Assembly: GCA_041161475.1 (NCBI GenBank)
Contig: JBEAUL010000041.1
Location: 1-15,077 of the forward strand
Reading direction: 5' to 3'
DNA length: 15,077 nucleotides
Source: JBEAUL01 sp041161475
GTDB lineage: Bacteria > Pseudomonadota > Gammaproteobacteria > UBA6186 > Azoamicaceae
This document shows positions 1 through 7,455 of the stretch, in pieces (positions within the stretch are counted from its first letter, which is position 1; every line of letters begins with the position of its first letter). A program made the translations under genes and the position numbers. The notes beneath the pieces were generated by a model. The model was given only the letters and a program-made list of their open reading frames with translations. It did no database searches and had not been told where the DNA came from.

Positions 1-326
1 TTTTTTTTAAAACGAGGCAAGCGCTTATTTGGCTGAGACTTATCGAAAGCGTCCATGAAGGCTTTATCTAAATCTCTCAGTTTTTGCTGTAAGGCTTGAG
101 ATGGACATTCTTTTAAAAAATGATATTCTGTTGAACGCTTAAACTGTTTTGACCAAAAATCTAATTCTTCATATCGTAATATACGGTTTTTTTGATACAA
201 TCTATCTAAATTAATTCTCAAACACTTGTTCCACAAAAACCGACAATGCCCCGCAAAACAATCAAATATCCTGTTTGTTACTCTGTCTGTTTTTAAACGA
301 AATTTAAACGCTTTGCGTATCAACAT
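1..326 (-). CDS. tnpB: IS200/IS605-family TnpB (OrfB), N-terminal part, cut by window edge
   Basis: I translated this by hand: about 108 codons are open from an ATG at 326-324 to the left edge, without a stop. The start MLIRKAFKFRLKT, then the segment FAGHCRFLWNKCL and later CPSQALQQKLRDLDKAF, are the classic N-terminal helix-turn-helix region of OrfB/TnpB proteins of IS200/IS605 elements. TnpB is an RNA-guided nuclease related to Cas12 that uses an RNA made from the element's right end. The catalytic RuvC residues and the zinc finger lie in the C-terminal two thirds, outside this window, so I cannot say whether the gene is intact. No tnpA transposase gene is visible beside it, so this could be a solo tnpB (IS1341-type) element. 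Confidence 0.88.
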   Translation of the reverse strand, partial: MLIRKAFKFRLKTDRVTNRIFDCFAGHCRFLWNKCLRINLDRLYQKNRILRYEELDFWSKQFKRSTEYHFLKECPSQALQQKLRDLDKAFMDAFDKSQPNKRLPRFKK

Positions 327-422
327 ACGTGTATGTTAACATTGGCCTATTCATCAATTCAAGAGGCATCGCATTTTTAACAGGGACAAAAACGCCTTAC
401 ATCCCCTTCATAAATGAAGGGG
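1..422 (-). mobile_element. Partial IS200/IS605-type element (tnpB end)
   Basis: The element is inferred from the tnpB start and the roughly 75-nt noncoding stretch before it, which ends in a perfect hairpin at 403-422. IS200/IS605 elements have subterminal hairpins instead of terminal inverted repeats, and their left end lies upstream of the coding sequence, so the hairpin is a sensible outer limit. The exact boundary is not determined, and the other end with the guide-RNA region is off the window. Confidence 0.5.
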
Positions 423-427
423 TTTTT
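403..427 (+). other. Strong hairpin with T-run; IS end structure or terminator
   Basis: Positions 403-410 (ccccttca) pair perfectly with 415-422 (tgaagggg) around a four-base loop. Five T follow at 423-427 on the plus strand. That is the shape of an intrinsic terminator, but no plus-strand gene precedes it. The hairpin lies about 75 nt upstream of tnpB, where an IS200/IS605 left-end recognition hairpin would be expected. Read on the minus strand, as for transcripts from the PqiA-like gene, the T-run is not directly next to the stem. Confidence 0.5.
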
Positions 428-513
428 CGGCGATTTTTGATAAAATCATCTACCGAGAAGCCATAGAGACAACAGTACCCGAGATAGCTCCAGCTAAAAC
501 ACAATAAGGCTTA

Positions 514-1131
514 CTAATGTTTATGCAATAAAGGAGGCACTTTGTTGCTACTATCATCATACAAATGAAATGACACCAGCGCCAATAAACAATAAGCTAA
601 AAAATAATAAAAACCAACCCCAAGCTTTGATGTCATTTGTACCAAAACATCAACATCAATAAGATGATCGTTCAACAATATTTCATGAGACCTACGCCTA
701 TTTGAACCACTGGTTGAAAGATAAGTCAAAAATATTGCAACCACATAGACATCGCACATTGCCCATTTACTAATTGATTTAATAAAATTAAAAATTTTCT
801 TTCTAATCGCTTTTTTAGTGATTAAAACGTAACCAAATAATATACTTTTTAATATTGGGACAATCACACTGAATAAAAAAATCATACAAGCCACAAACTT
901 ATAATCCCGAATAAACAAATCATGTACAGCATGTAAAATTGAATTAGAAGATTTAAAGAATTGAATAGATAAATCACTGGTGACAGATGTCTCTATTTTA
1001 CCCGTACTGCGAATCGCTAACATGGGCATTGATATACCGGGAAAAAACAAAGTAAATGACAAAAATGTACAAAACAAGGCGATCTTGTTTTTAATACTTT
1101 TTTTATTCAATGATTTTTTTTCTTTGTTCAT
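514..1131 (-). CDS. PqiA-family inner-membrane protein, single domain
   Basis: This is a 205-residue protein with four clear hydrophobic segments near residues 17-40, 79-105, 123-140 and 171-191. The motif PGISMPML after the first segment and SKWAMCDVYVVAIFL at the third are hallmarks of the paraquat-inducible protein A family. E. coli PqiA carries two such four-helix domains and works with the MCE proteins PqiB/PqiC in envelope lipid homeostasis. Here there is one domain, and no PqiB-like gene is nearby. The N-terminal cysteine motifs seen in larger PqiA proteins are absent. There is no good Shine-Dalgarno sequence before the ATG. A TATACT box at 1166-1171 (minus strand) could be its -10. 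The family call is firm; the cellular role is not known from the sequence. Confidence 0.82.
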   Translation of the reverse strand: MNKEKKSLNKKSIKNKIALFCTFLSFTLFFPGISMPMLAIRSTGKIETSVTSDLSIQFFKSSNSILHAVHDLFIRDYKFVACMIFLFSVIVPILKSILFGYVLITKKAIRKKIFNFIKSISKWAMCDVYVVAIFLTYLSTSGSNRRRSHEILLNDHLIDVDVLVQMTSKLGVGFYYFLAYCLLALVSFHLYDDSSNKVPPLLHKH

Positions 1132-1216
1132 GCTGTTATACCAAGTTTATCCAAACGCTTTAACAAGTATAATACATGGCAAAAAATAAATGATAGGTAG
1201 TCATCAAACAAAATAC

Positions 1217-1993
1217 TTACATGTTAATAGTCGGTTCCAATTCTCCATCGACCGATATCTGCTTTTCGTTCAATAATTTCCATTTTGGTTTGACTGGCGT
1301 TAATGGGCGTATGGTTTTTTGTGCAAAAATAAGCAAACTACTGCCAAAATAAGGCAATAAAATTTGGCATAATCTTTCCGTTCTTCCTTGAGCAACCATT
1401 TTCGGATCGATCATTTGATGGCTCAATCCATAAGGCCAGCGGAAAAAAACGGTTTTAACCTCTAACAGCGTAAAGCCAAGTAAAGCCAACCAATCCCGTA
1501 ACCTGGATTGTGTTATCCACCTGCCCCCCCAAAAACTACCTGGAACATGGCGTAAAAATGGTTTCATCAAACCAAACAAACTCCACAAATTAAATGTACT
1601 AATCAATAAATGCCCCTGAGGTAATAATACCCGATGCGATTCTCGCAAAATATCTACAGAACCCGCATCTTGCTCCAGCACATGGGCTAAAAACACCATA
1701 TCAATGCTGTCTGCATCTAGCGGTATTTGATGCCAATCTGCTCTGATGGGTGATAGGTTAAAACTCGGATCGGTTAATGTGTTTTTGGGATGCAACCAAA
1801 TATTATGCTTAATAGGATGTTCTCTCAAACATAATGACCATTCTGGCTCTCCTAATAACAAGGTATGATAACCGAAAGCATGTTTAAACCAAGGCTCCAT
1901 CGCTTGAGCCTCTGTTTCAATCAATGATTTACCCACAGTTGTGTGTAACCAATCTTTAAAATAAATCACTGTCGGTTTTCTTAACCAGGCCAT
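1217..1993 (-). CDS. yafS: YafS-like class I SAM-dependent methyltransferase-fold protein
   Basis: I chose the ATG at 1993 because GAGG precedes it by about 8 nt. The frame is open further upstream, but that extension reaches across the promoter region to 2086. The 258-residue protein matches E. coli YafS in length, in order of motifs and in its position divergent from gloB. FGYHTLLLG (40-48) stands where methyltransferase motif I should be. IPLDADSIDMVFLAHVLEQ (90-108) is the motif IV region, and RVLLPQGHLLISTFN (121-135) follows, with a hydrophobic SLFGLMKPFL after it. The usual glycine-rich SAM motif is degenerate, as in E. coli YafS. The substrate is unknown. A run of seven G on the coding strand (1524-1530) encodes the WGG of this protein. 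Confidence 0.8.
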   Translation of the reverse strand: MAWLRKPTVIYFKDWLHTTVGKSLIETEAQAMEPWFKHAFGYHTLLLGEPEWSLCLREHPIKHNIWLHPKNTLTDPSFNLSPIRADWHQIPLDADSIDMVFLAHVLEQDAGSVDILRESHRVLLPQGHLLISTFNLWSLFGLMKPFLRHVPGSFWGGRWITQSRLRDWLALLGFTLLEVKTVFFRWPYGLSHQMIDPKMVAQGRTERLCQILLPYFGSSLLIFAQKTIRPLTPVKPKWKLLNEKQISVDGELEPTINM

Positions 1994-2110
1994 GTTTTTT
2001 GCCTCTATCGCTGTTTTTGTAAATAATAGCAGGTGTACCTTATTGCAGTTTGTGGCAAAATGATTAAAATCGCAATTTACGCACACAATAACAAAATGGA
2101 GTCGTGCAAC

Positions 2111-2914
2111 ATGTCTTATAAAATGATCGCCATACCTGCTTTCAATGATAACTATATTTGGCTATACATGAACGAAGAAAGCAATACCGGTATTGTTGTA
2201 GACCCGGGTGATGGCATGGCAGCACTTGGAACTGTGGTCTCTTATAACGTGAGTATATCTGCGGTTTTTATTACACACCACCACCGCGATCATATCGGTG
2301 GTATTTATTCGTTGCTACATTGGTTATGTTGCGAAGATGATTCTTTATTGCATGAAATCCCGGTATATGGACCTAAGCGTGAATGGATCCCTCGAGTGAG
2401 CCATCAATTATCTGACACTGAGACGCTATCAATACCCCATTTTCCTCTTTTTGAGATACTCGAGATTCCAGGGCATACCAGAGGGCATATCGGTTACTAT
2501 AATCGTGAAAAGGGTATCTTATTTTGCGGAGACACATTGTTTGGGGGGGGATGTGGACGTATATTCGAAGGGACACCTGAAATACTGTTCAAGAGTCTCC
2601 AAAAAATCAATCAACTGCCTCCAGAAACACTGATTTACTGCGCACATGAGTACACCGAAAAAAATCTGGCTTTTGCTTTAAGCATCGAGCCGAATAATCT
2701 TGCACTACAGGAGCGCTATAGCCAAGTATGCGCCTTGCGTAAAAAAAATGAACCAACAGTCCCCAGTACATTGGCATTAGAACAACAAACCAATCCTTTT
2801 TTAAGAACGAATGCCAAAGAAGTGGTGGAAAAGGTCTCTACTCAACTGGGTAAAAAAGACCTCAGCCCAGTCGAGATTTTTGCCACATTACGCGCATGGA
2901 AGGATGATTTTTGA
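2111..2914 (+). CDS. gloB: Hydroxyacylglutathione hydrolase (glyoxalase II)
   Basis: The enzyme hydrolyses S-D-lactoylglutathione to D-lactate and glutathione, the second step of cytosolic methylglyoxal detoxification. The ATG at 2111 has GGAG about 9 nt upstream and gives 267 residues beginning MSYKMIAIPAFNDNYIW, close to the E. coli start; an ATG at 2123 is also possible. The metallo-beta-lactamase motif THHHRDH is at 55-61, and further metal ligands are H122 (PGHTRGH), D141 (FCGDTLF) and H179 (CAHEYT). NPFLR and the C-terminal helices of the glutathione-binding domain are present. About nine extra residues (near 70-82) lie between the HHHRDH motif and the PGHT motif compared with E. coli. 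Eight consecutive G at 2543-2550 encode the GGGCGR active-site loop. The gene is divergent from the yafS-like gene and ends 5 nt before the convergent HEPN gene. Confidence 0.96.
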   Translation: MSYKMIAIPAFNDNYIWLYMNEESNTGIVVDPGDGMAALGTVVSYNVSISAVFITHHHRDHIGGIYSLLHWLCCEDDSLLHEIPVYGPKREWIPRVSHQLSDTETLSIPHFPLFEILEIPGHTRGHIGYYNREKGILFCGDTLFGGGCGRIFEGTPEILFKSLQKINQLPPETLIYCAHEYTEKNLAFALSIEPNNLALQERYSQVCALRKKNEPTVPSTLALEQQTNPFLRTNAKEVVEKVSTQLGKKDLSPVEIFATLRAWKDDF

Positions 2915-2919
2915 TAGAA

Positions 2920-3315
2920 TTAGCTCAACTGTTTTGAAAGCTGGTCAAAGGTCAATCTCAATACAGGCACGTATGTTTTTATATCTTCGAATACACGATC
3001 GGCTAAGGCTTCGTCGTAGGTATGTGAGCTTAAATTACGATCTTGTAACATCTTTAACCATAGGCTTTCATGATCAATTAAATGCCCCCTAAATGCTTCT
3101 TTTAAAACATCTTTTGGATATTGAACCTCAACCCCTTTAGTTTCTAGTATCGCTTTCAATAATTTCCAAAATAACTCAATGGTAAATTCAAAGCGCTGTA
3201 TAGTCGCATCAATATTGAGCCTCCCTTCTATTGCGGGAGATGTTGCTGCTTTTTCAAGTGAAGATAAGGCTTTCTCTAATTTGATTAAACCCAATGAAAT
3301 TTTAGGATTGCTCAT
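2920..3315 (-). CDS. HEPN-type protein, HI0074 family (probable toxin of MNT/HEPN pair)
   Basis: This is a 131-residue, mostly helical protein of the 'nucleotidyltransferase substrate-binding' HI0074 family. Typical segments are the N-terminal helix with LIKLEKALSSLEKA, IQRFEFTIELFWKLLK (39-54) and DRNLSSHTYDEALA (92-105). The last contains R93-x4-H98-x-Y100. In HepT-type HEPN ribonucleases this RX4HXY motif holds the catalytic Arg/His and the Tyr that the partner MNT protein modifies with AMP. The ATG at 3315 lies inside the end of the MNT gene (14-nt overlap) and has AGGAA upstream, so the two are very likely co-translated. Toxin activity is inferred from the family; this protein could also act only as an MNT partner. 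Confidence 0.85.
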   Translation of the reverse strand: MSNPKISLGLIKLEKALSSLEKAATSPAIEGRLNIDATIQRFEFTIELFWKLLKAILETKGVEVQYPKDVLKEAFRGHLIDHESLWLKMLQDRNLSSHTYDEALADRVFEDIKTYVPVLRLTFDQLSKQLS

Positions 3316-3607
3316 ACAATTTTATTCCTTCCTTTAAAATGGAAATTTTTAAAGCTGACGAATCTGGCAATGCATCTAGTCTGACTAAATCTATCTTCAA
3401 TAGTGTATCCGCATTATCAACAGTATCTTCAATCTGACACCAATCTTCAAATCGGGCTTTTGGACATAAGACAGCCAAATCAATATCGGCCCTTTCTTGA
3501 TTGTCTTGTCTGGCACGTGAACCAAATAACCAAATGGCTTCTATACATGGATACCGAGTCAATGCCTGATAAAATTGATAATCCTTAATATTTATTTTAT
3601 GACTCAA
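3302..3607 (-). CDS. MNT-type minimal nucleotidyltransferase (probable antitoxin)
   Basis: This is a 101-residue protein of the DNA polymerase beta-like nucleotidyltransferase superfamily. It has the exact GSX10DXD signature: G29-S30, then D41 and D43, with a likely third carboxylate at D73 in KIDLVRLD. In MntA/HepT systems such proteins add AMP to the HEPN partner and neutralise it. The start is a TTG at 3607, preceded by AGGGA at a suitable distance. There is no in-frame ATG or GTG between the upstream stop and the conserved core. It is the first gene of a two-gene cassette with the HEPN gene and sits on the opposite strand to its neighbours gloB and mltD, which suggests acquisition as a unit. 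Confidence 0.87.
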   Translation of the reverse strand: MSHKINIKDYQFYQALTRYPCIEAIWLFGSRARQDNQERADIDLAVLCPKARFEDWCQIEDTVDNADTLLKIDLVRLDALPDSSALKISILKEGIKLYEQS

Positions 3608-3761
3608 GATAATATCCCTGGTTTTTAAAAAAATGCTTTAATAGCATAACACAAGATCTTACCTATTTTTATTCAAATTTTAGGATGAATGCATATTCTC
3701 AAACACAATGCTTCTACTACATATAAGTTATTACACTCACACAAATAAAAGCCTCTATGGG

Positions 3762-3790
3762 TTGACTCTCGCGTTAGATTTCGGCATTCT
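3762..3790 (+). promoter_or_regulatory. Candidate sigma70 promoter upstream of the mltD-type gene
   Basis: TTGACT (3762-3767) matches the -35 consensus at five of six bases. At a 17-nt spacing comes CATTCT (3785-3790), a weak -10. The site is about 100 nt before the ATG at 3891. It was judged by eye only. Nothing else in the 283-nt gap 3608-3890 looks coding. Confidence 0.3.
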
Positions 3791-3890
3791 AGTATCTGGG
3801 AACAAATTTTAGCTAATTAACTAAAAATAATCACAAGCTGACCCGCCACTGGTTGGGTTTCGCTAAAATCTTTCGAACAGGAGTTAAATC

Positions 3891-4739
3891 ATGTCTTTGA
3901 ATTGTATTAACAATAGGCAGCCTTTTTTTTCAGCCTCCCATATGACGCTGCCAATTACACTGTCATTAGGCTTTGTTGCCTCTATACTCTTTTTTTATTG
4001 CATCAATACCAGCATTGCAGAGCCTATGGTGCGCGCAAAACGTACGGGCTGGCACAAAAACAATATCTCAATGGCGAGCATCTCCTCTAAAAAATCATCG
4101 CCTTGTTTATGGGATAAAATGCGTCGTCGCTTAAATTTATTTGATGAAAAAAGCGTGCATCACCACCCACAAGTTAAACGGTACATGCGCGAATACAGCC
4201 AACAAAAAGCCACTATGCGCCAAATGTCTTCTCGTGCAAAACCCTACTTATATTATATAGTAGAGCGTGTAGAAGCCAAGGGTATGCCCCTAGAATTGGC
4301 CTTATTGCCAATGCTAGAAAGTCAATTCAGACCAAATGCCCGATCTCCCAGAGGTGCCAGCGGTTTATGGCAGTTTATGCCAGGCACTGGACGACAACTG
4401 GGCCTCAAGCAAAGAGCTGGGTATGATGGACGAAAAGATGTGGCTGCCTCTACCGAGGCCGCACTGAAATATTTATCTAGCCTACACCGTCAATTTGATG
4501 AAGATTGGATGTTGGCTTTGGCCGCCTACAACGCAGGCCCAGGTGCCGTTCAGCGTGCTGTACGCAGAAACAAACAACTGGGAAAACCAACGGATTTTTG
4601 GTCACTCTCTTTACCAAAAGAAACCAAAGCATATGTGCCTAAATTAATTGCACTGACCCGACTGATTAAACTGGCGGATGAGTACAATTTAGATTTAACA
4701 CACATTCATAATGCCCCATTCAATGGGTCCGTCAAGTAA
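3891..4739 (+). CDS. mltD: MltD-type membrane-bound lytic murein transglycosylase without LysM domains
   Basis: The enzyme cleaves the MurNAc-GlcNAc bond of peptidoglycan in the periplasm, forming 1,6-anhydro ends. The ATG at 3891 has AGGAG 8 nt upstream. Residues 19-41 form a signal or anchor segment, with a possible signal peptidase I site after SIA (43); there is no clear lipobox. The SLT domain covers about 115-265: catalytic E143 in LALLPMLESQF, GLWQFMP (159-164 region), and AYNAGPGAVQRA (212-223). The later GKPTDFWSLSLPKETKAYVPK matches E. coli MltD very closely. E. coli MltD continues with LysM peptidoglycan-binding repeats, whereas this protein stops at 282 residues, right after the SLT domain. 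A run of eight T (3923-3930) sits in codons 11-14. The last 8 nt overlap the end of convergent pepN. Confidence 0.9.
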   Translation: MSLNCINNRQPFFSASHMTLPITLSLGFVASILFFYCINTSIAEPMVRAKRTGWHKNNISMASISSKKSSPCLWDKMRRRLNLFDEKSVHHHPQVKRYMREYSQQKATMRQMSSRAKPYLYYIVERVEAKGMPLELALLPMLESQFRPNARSPRGASGLWQFMPGTGRQLGLKQRAGYDGRKDVAASTEAALKYLSSLHRQFDEDWMLALAAYNAGPGAVQRAVRRNKQLGKPTDFWSLSLPKETKAYVPKLIALTRLIKLADEYNLDLTHIHNAPFNGSVK

Positions 4740-7455
4740 CCGGCACTGCTTTTCGATACTTGTCAGCCAATTCGAAAACATCTTTCGACAGTTCCGGCTG
4801 TGCCAATAATCGATCTAGCCCTTCGCGCATTAATCGCTGACGGTCTAGATCGAACTTGTTCCAATCCATCCAACCCTGCATTAATCTTGCAGCCACTTGT
4901 GGATTTTCTTTGTCTAAACGCAGTATGGCTGATTCTATAAACGCATATCCTTTTCCGTTTGATGCGTGAAATCTAAACGGATTTTGCATCACAAAAGTGC
5001 TGAGTAAGGCATACACATTATTTGGATTGGTCCAAGAAAATTGTGGATGTGCAGACAACTTTTCAATCGACTCTAAGGTATCTGGTCGCATCGATCCGGC
5101 TTGCACAGCAAACCATTTATTCATTGCCAAGGGATGGTGTTTCCAACGCATTTCATACTCTTTGAACAACGCAGTGCGTTTTTCTGTTACCTTTAGATCG
5201 AAATCAGCAATGTTCATGACTGCACGCATGGCTGCGAGTCTGTCTGTCATGTGACGACTCTGCTCATACTGCATCATACAGACATCAATATCTTCAACAT
5301 TTTCAGTGTGACCCAAATACCACAAAGCCAGATTTTTTAATGATCGGGTGGCTACAGTCTGTGGCGTAAAGACATAGGGTCCTTGTAGGGTTGCTTCTAA
5401 ACGTTGGTATACTTTTATCCATTCTTCACGCAACGCTTGAGCAAGTGTTTTTACCCAGTGATTGTATGCTTTTTCTATCGCTTCTAGATGGATTTTATCA
5501 AAGGCTCCCATCAACTCTGTGAGGCTGGGGGGTTGAAGCAATAAGGATGTTAAGGCAACAGACTCATGCGCATTATTCAACAAGCGTTTAAAAAACGTAG
5601 AGAAAGGATTGATTGTTGGTAAAGACACCGAAATATTCTCTTCACACTGCTTAATCCAGGCTTTAATTTCTTTTTTGATCAATTGTTGCAAAGCATCCCA
5701 ACGATTCACAAAATCGATATCGTGTTCACAGATAAAGTGAAGCGTCTCGTCTGTTATCTTCCTTTCTACTTTCACTGGGGCAGAAAAGCCTTGAAACAAG
5801 GATATCACGGGTTTTGATTTAACATTTGAAAAAATAAATGTTTGTTTTAATTCATTGAGTAGCAATACTTGCTCTGTTGCCAAGTTTCCTTGTAGTTTTA
5901 TCGTTTCATAAGGCTTACCTGTAACCCCATCAAATAAGGTAAAGGCAACTGGAATCATCAACGGCTCCCAGACTTCGCCTTCTGGAGCACCTCCATTTTG
6001 AATTTTGGGTGGCTGTTGTGCCAAGTTTAGGGTATAAGTTTGATTATCCGCATCATACTGCTCTGTCACCACAACCGTTGGCGTACCTGCTTGCGTATAC
6101 CAGCGCATAAACGGTTTCAGATCGAGTGCCGTTACCGATTGAATGGCTTGTAACAAGTCTTCAACGGTTGCAGCTTTGCCATCATTGTCTTCAAAGTATC
6201 TGTCCATGCCCAAACGAAAATGCTGCTCCCCAACCAAAGTGGCGAGCATGCGTATTACTTCTGCACCTTTTTCATATACCGTAACAGTGTAAAAATTATT
6301 GATTTCTAGATACATTGAAGGACGTACCGGATGGGCCATAGGACTTGCATCTTCTTGAAATTGTCGCCCACGTATCATTTTTACTTGCTCTATTCGTTCT
6401 ATTGTCGAGTCGCGACTGTCTTTGGTTTCTGCAAAGTGTTGCTCTCTGAATACCGTTAATCCTTCTTTTAAACATAACTGAAACCAATCACGACATGTGA
6501 CGCGATTACCAGACCAATTATGGAAGTATTCGTGCGCAACAACCGCATCAATCAACTCAAAATCGGTATCTGTTGCAAATTCTGGGCGCGCCAAAATATA
6601 CTTGGCATTAAAGATATTCAGTCCTTTATTCTCCATCGCCCCCATATTAAAATCATTGACGGCCACAATCATGTAAATATCTAAATCATACTCTCTGCCA
6701 TATTTTTGCTCATCCCACTGCATGGCGCGCTTTAAGGCTTCCATCGCATGTGCACAACTGTCTTGATTTTGTGGCTCAACGTAAATTTTTAACGTGATAA
6801 GTCGATCGTTTTTAGTGACATAATAATCTTCTAGCGCCACCAAAGGACCGGCTACCAAAGCAAACAAGTAACTGGGTTTTGGGTGTGGATCGTGCCAGGT
6901 AGCATAATGTTTTGTGGTAGATCCTGCTACGGCGCCTCTGGCAACCAGATTGCCGTTAGACAACAAAACAGGGTGCGTTTTTTTATCTGCAATGATTGTT
7001 GTTGTATAGACGGCCATGATATCGGGTCTATCCAGAAAATAGGTTATCCGCCGAAAGCCCTCGGCTTCACATTGGGTACAAAACAACTGATTAGAGCAAT
7101 ACAACCCACTTAAAGCGGTGTTTGCTTTAGGGTTAATGCGATTGACAATGGTTAATTCGAACGCATCAGGTGTTACAGGAATAGTCAGGGTTTGTGCTAA
7201 CACATTAACGCTGTACTCTGATTCAGTCAAAAATCGATCGTTTAACTGAATGGATACTAAGGTAAGCTGTTCCCCATTTAAAATAAGTGGCTCTTTTGTA
7301 CCAGATACCGTTCGCCTTATTTTTAAACGCGCTGTTACCTGGGTATTTTCAGGGCTTAAATCACAGGTTAAGTCTACTGTATCAATTTGAAAAGCACTGG
7401 GTTGATACTCTTTTAAGAATTTTTTGATTGGCTGAGATACTGACATAGGATGCAT
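4732..7455 (-). CDS. pepN: Aminopeptidase N (M1 family zinc metallopeptidase)
   Basis: This is the cytosolic enzyme that removes N-terminal residues from peptides at the end of protein turnover. It has 907 residues, against 870 in E. coli PepN. The substrate-binding GAMEN motif is at 272-276. The zinc motif HEYFH is at 308-312, with the third ligand E331 in KEGLT. The catalytic tyrosine is Y394 in VTVYEKGAEVIRM. The long helical C-terminal domain is intact, ending KYRKAVPVT. I kept the ATG at 7455 because GAGAG lies just upstream; a second ATG three codons later is possible. It is divergent from pcm across 294 nt and overlaps the mltD end by 8 nt. Confidence 0.97.
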   Translation of the reverse strand: MHPMSVSQPIKKFLKEYQPSAFQIDTVDLTCDLSPENTQVTARLKIRRTVSGTKEPLILNGEQLTLVSIQLNDRFLTESEYSVNVLAQTLTIPVTPDAFELTIVNRINPKANTALSGLYCSNQLFCTQCEAEGFRRITYFLDRPDIMAVYTTTIIADKKTHPVLLSNGNLVARGAVAGSTTKHYATWHDPHPKPSYLFALVAGPLVALEDYYVTKNDRLITLKIYVEPQNQDSCAHAMEALKRAMQWDEQKYGREYDLDIYMIVAVNDFNMGAMENKGLNIFNAKYILARPEFATDTDFELIDAVVAHEYFHNWSGNRVTCRDWFQLCLKEGLTVFREQHFAETKDSRDSTIERIEQVKMIRGRQFQEDASPMAHPVRPSMYLEINNFYTVTVYEKGAEVIRMLATLVGEQHFRLGMDRYFEDNDGKAATVEDLLQAIQSVTALDLKPFMRWYTQAGTPTVVVTEQYDADNQTYTLNLAQQPPKIQNGGAPEGEVWEPLMIPVAFTLFDGVTGKPYETIKLQGNLATEQVLLLNELKQTFIFSNVKSKPVISLFQGFSAPVKVERKITDETLHFICEHDIDFVNRWDALQQLIKKEIKAWIKQCEENISVSLPTINPFSTFFKRLLNNAHESVALTSLLLQPPSLTELMGAFDKIHLEAIEKAYNHWVKTLAQALREEWIKVYQRLEATLQGPYVFTPQTVATRSLKNLALWYLGHTENVEDIDVCMMQYEQSRHMTDRLAAMRAVMNIADFDLKVTEKRTALFKEYEMRWKHHPLAMNKWFAVQAGSMRPDTLESIEKLSAHPQFSWTNPNNVYALLSTFVMQNPFRFHASNGKGYAFIESAILRLDKENPQVAARLMQGWMDWNKFDLDRQRLMREGLDRLLAQPELSKDVFELADKYRKAVPVT

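Noticed and set aside
430..449. AT-rich inverted repeat gatttt/aaaatc
   Set aside because: It is a six-base AT-only stem without a T-run and is likely chance.
980..1189. Plus-strand frame opposite the PqiA-like gene
   Set aside because: It is antisense to a gene with clear family motifs, and its peptide shows no recognisable pattern.
1994..2086. N-terminal extension of the yafS-like frame to 2086
   Set aside because: It would run across the divergent promoter region to within 25 nt of the gloB start, has no homology to YafS, and the ATG at 1993 has a good GAGG.
2033..2110. Upstream start for gloB at 2033
   Set aside because: The extra 26 residues have no counterpart in glyoxalase II, and the ATG at 2111 has GGAG and the conserved IPAFNDNYIW start.
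2811..3092. Plus-strand frame across the gloB/HEPN junction
   Set aside because: It is out of frame with gloB and antisense to the HEPN gene, both of which have strong motif support.
3685..3726. 14-codon frame in the gap before the mltD-type gene, a possible leader peptide
   Set aside because: It has no properly spaced ribosome binding site, and no attenuator-like hairpin follows.
3751..3800. Possible tRNA-like segment in the same gap
   Set aside because: It has no T-loop GGTTCGA-type sequence and no cloverleaf pairing that I can build.
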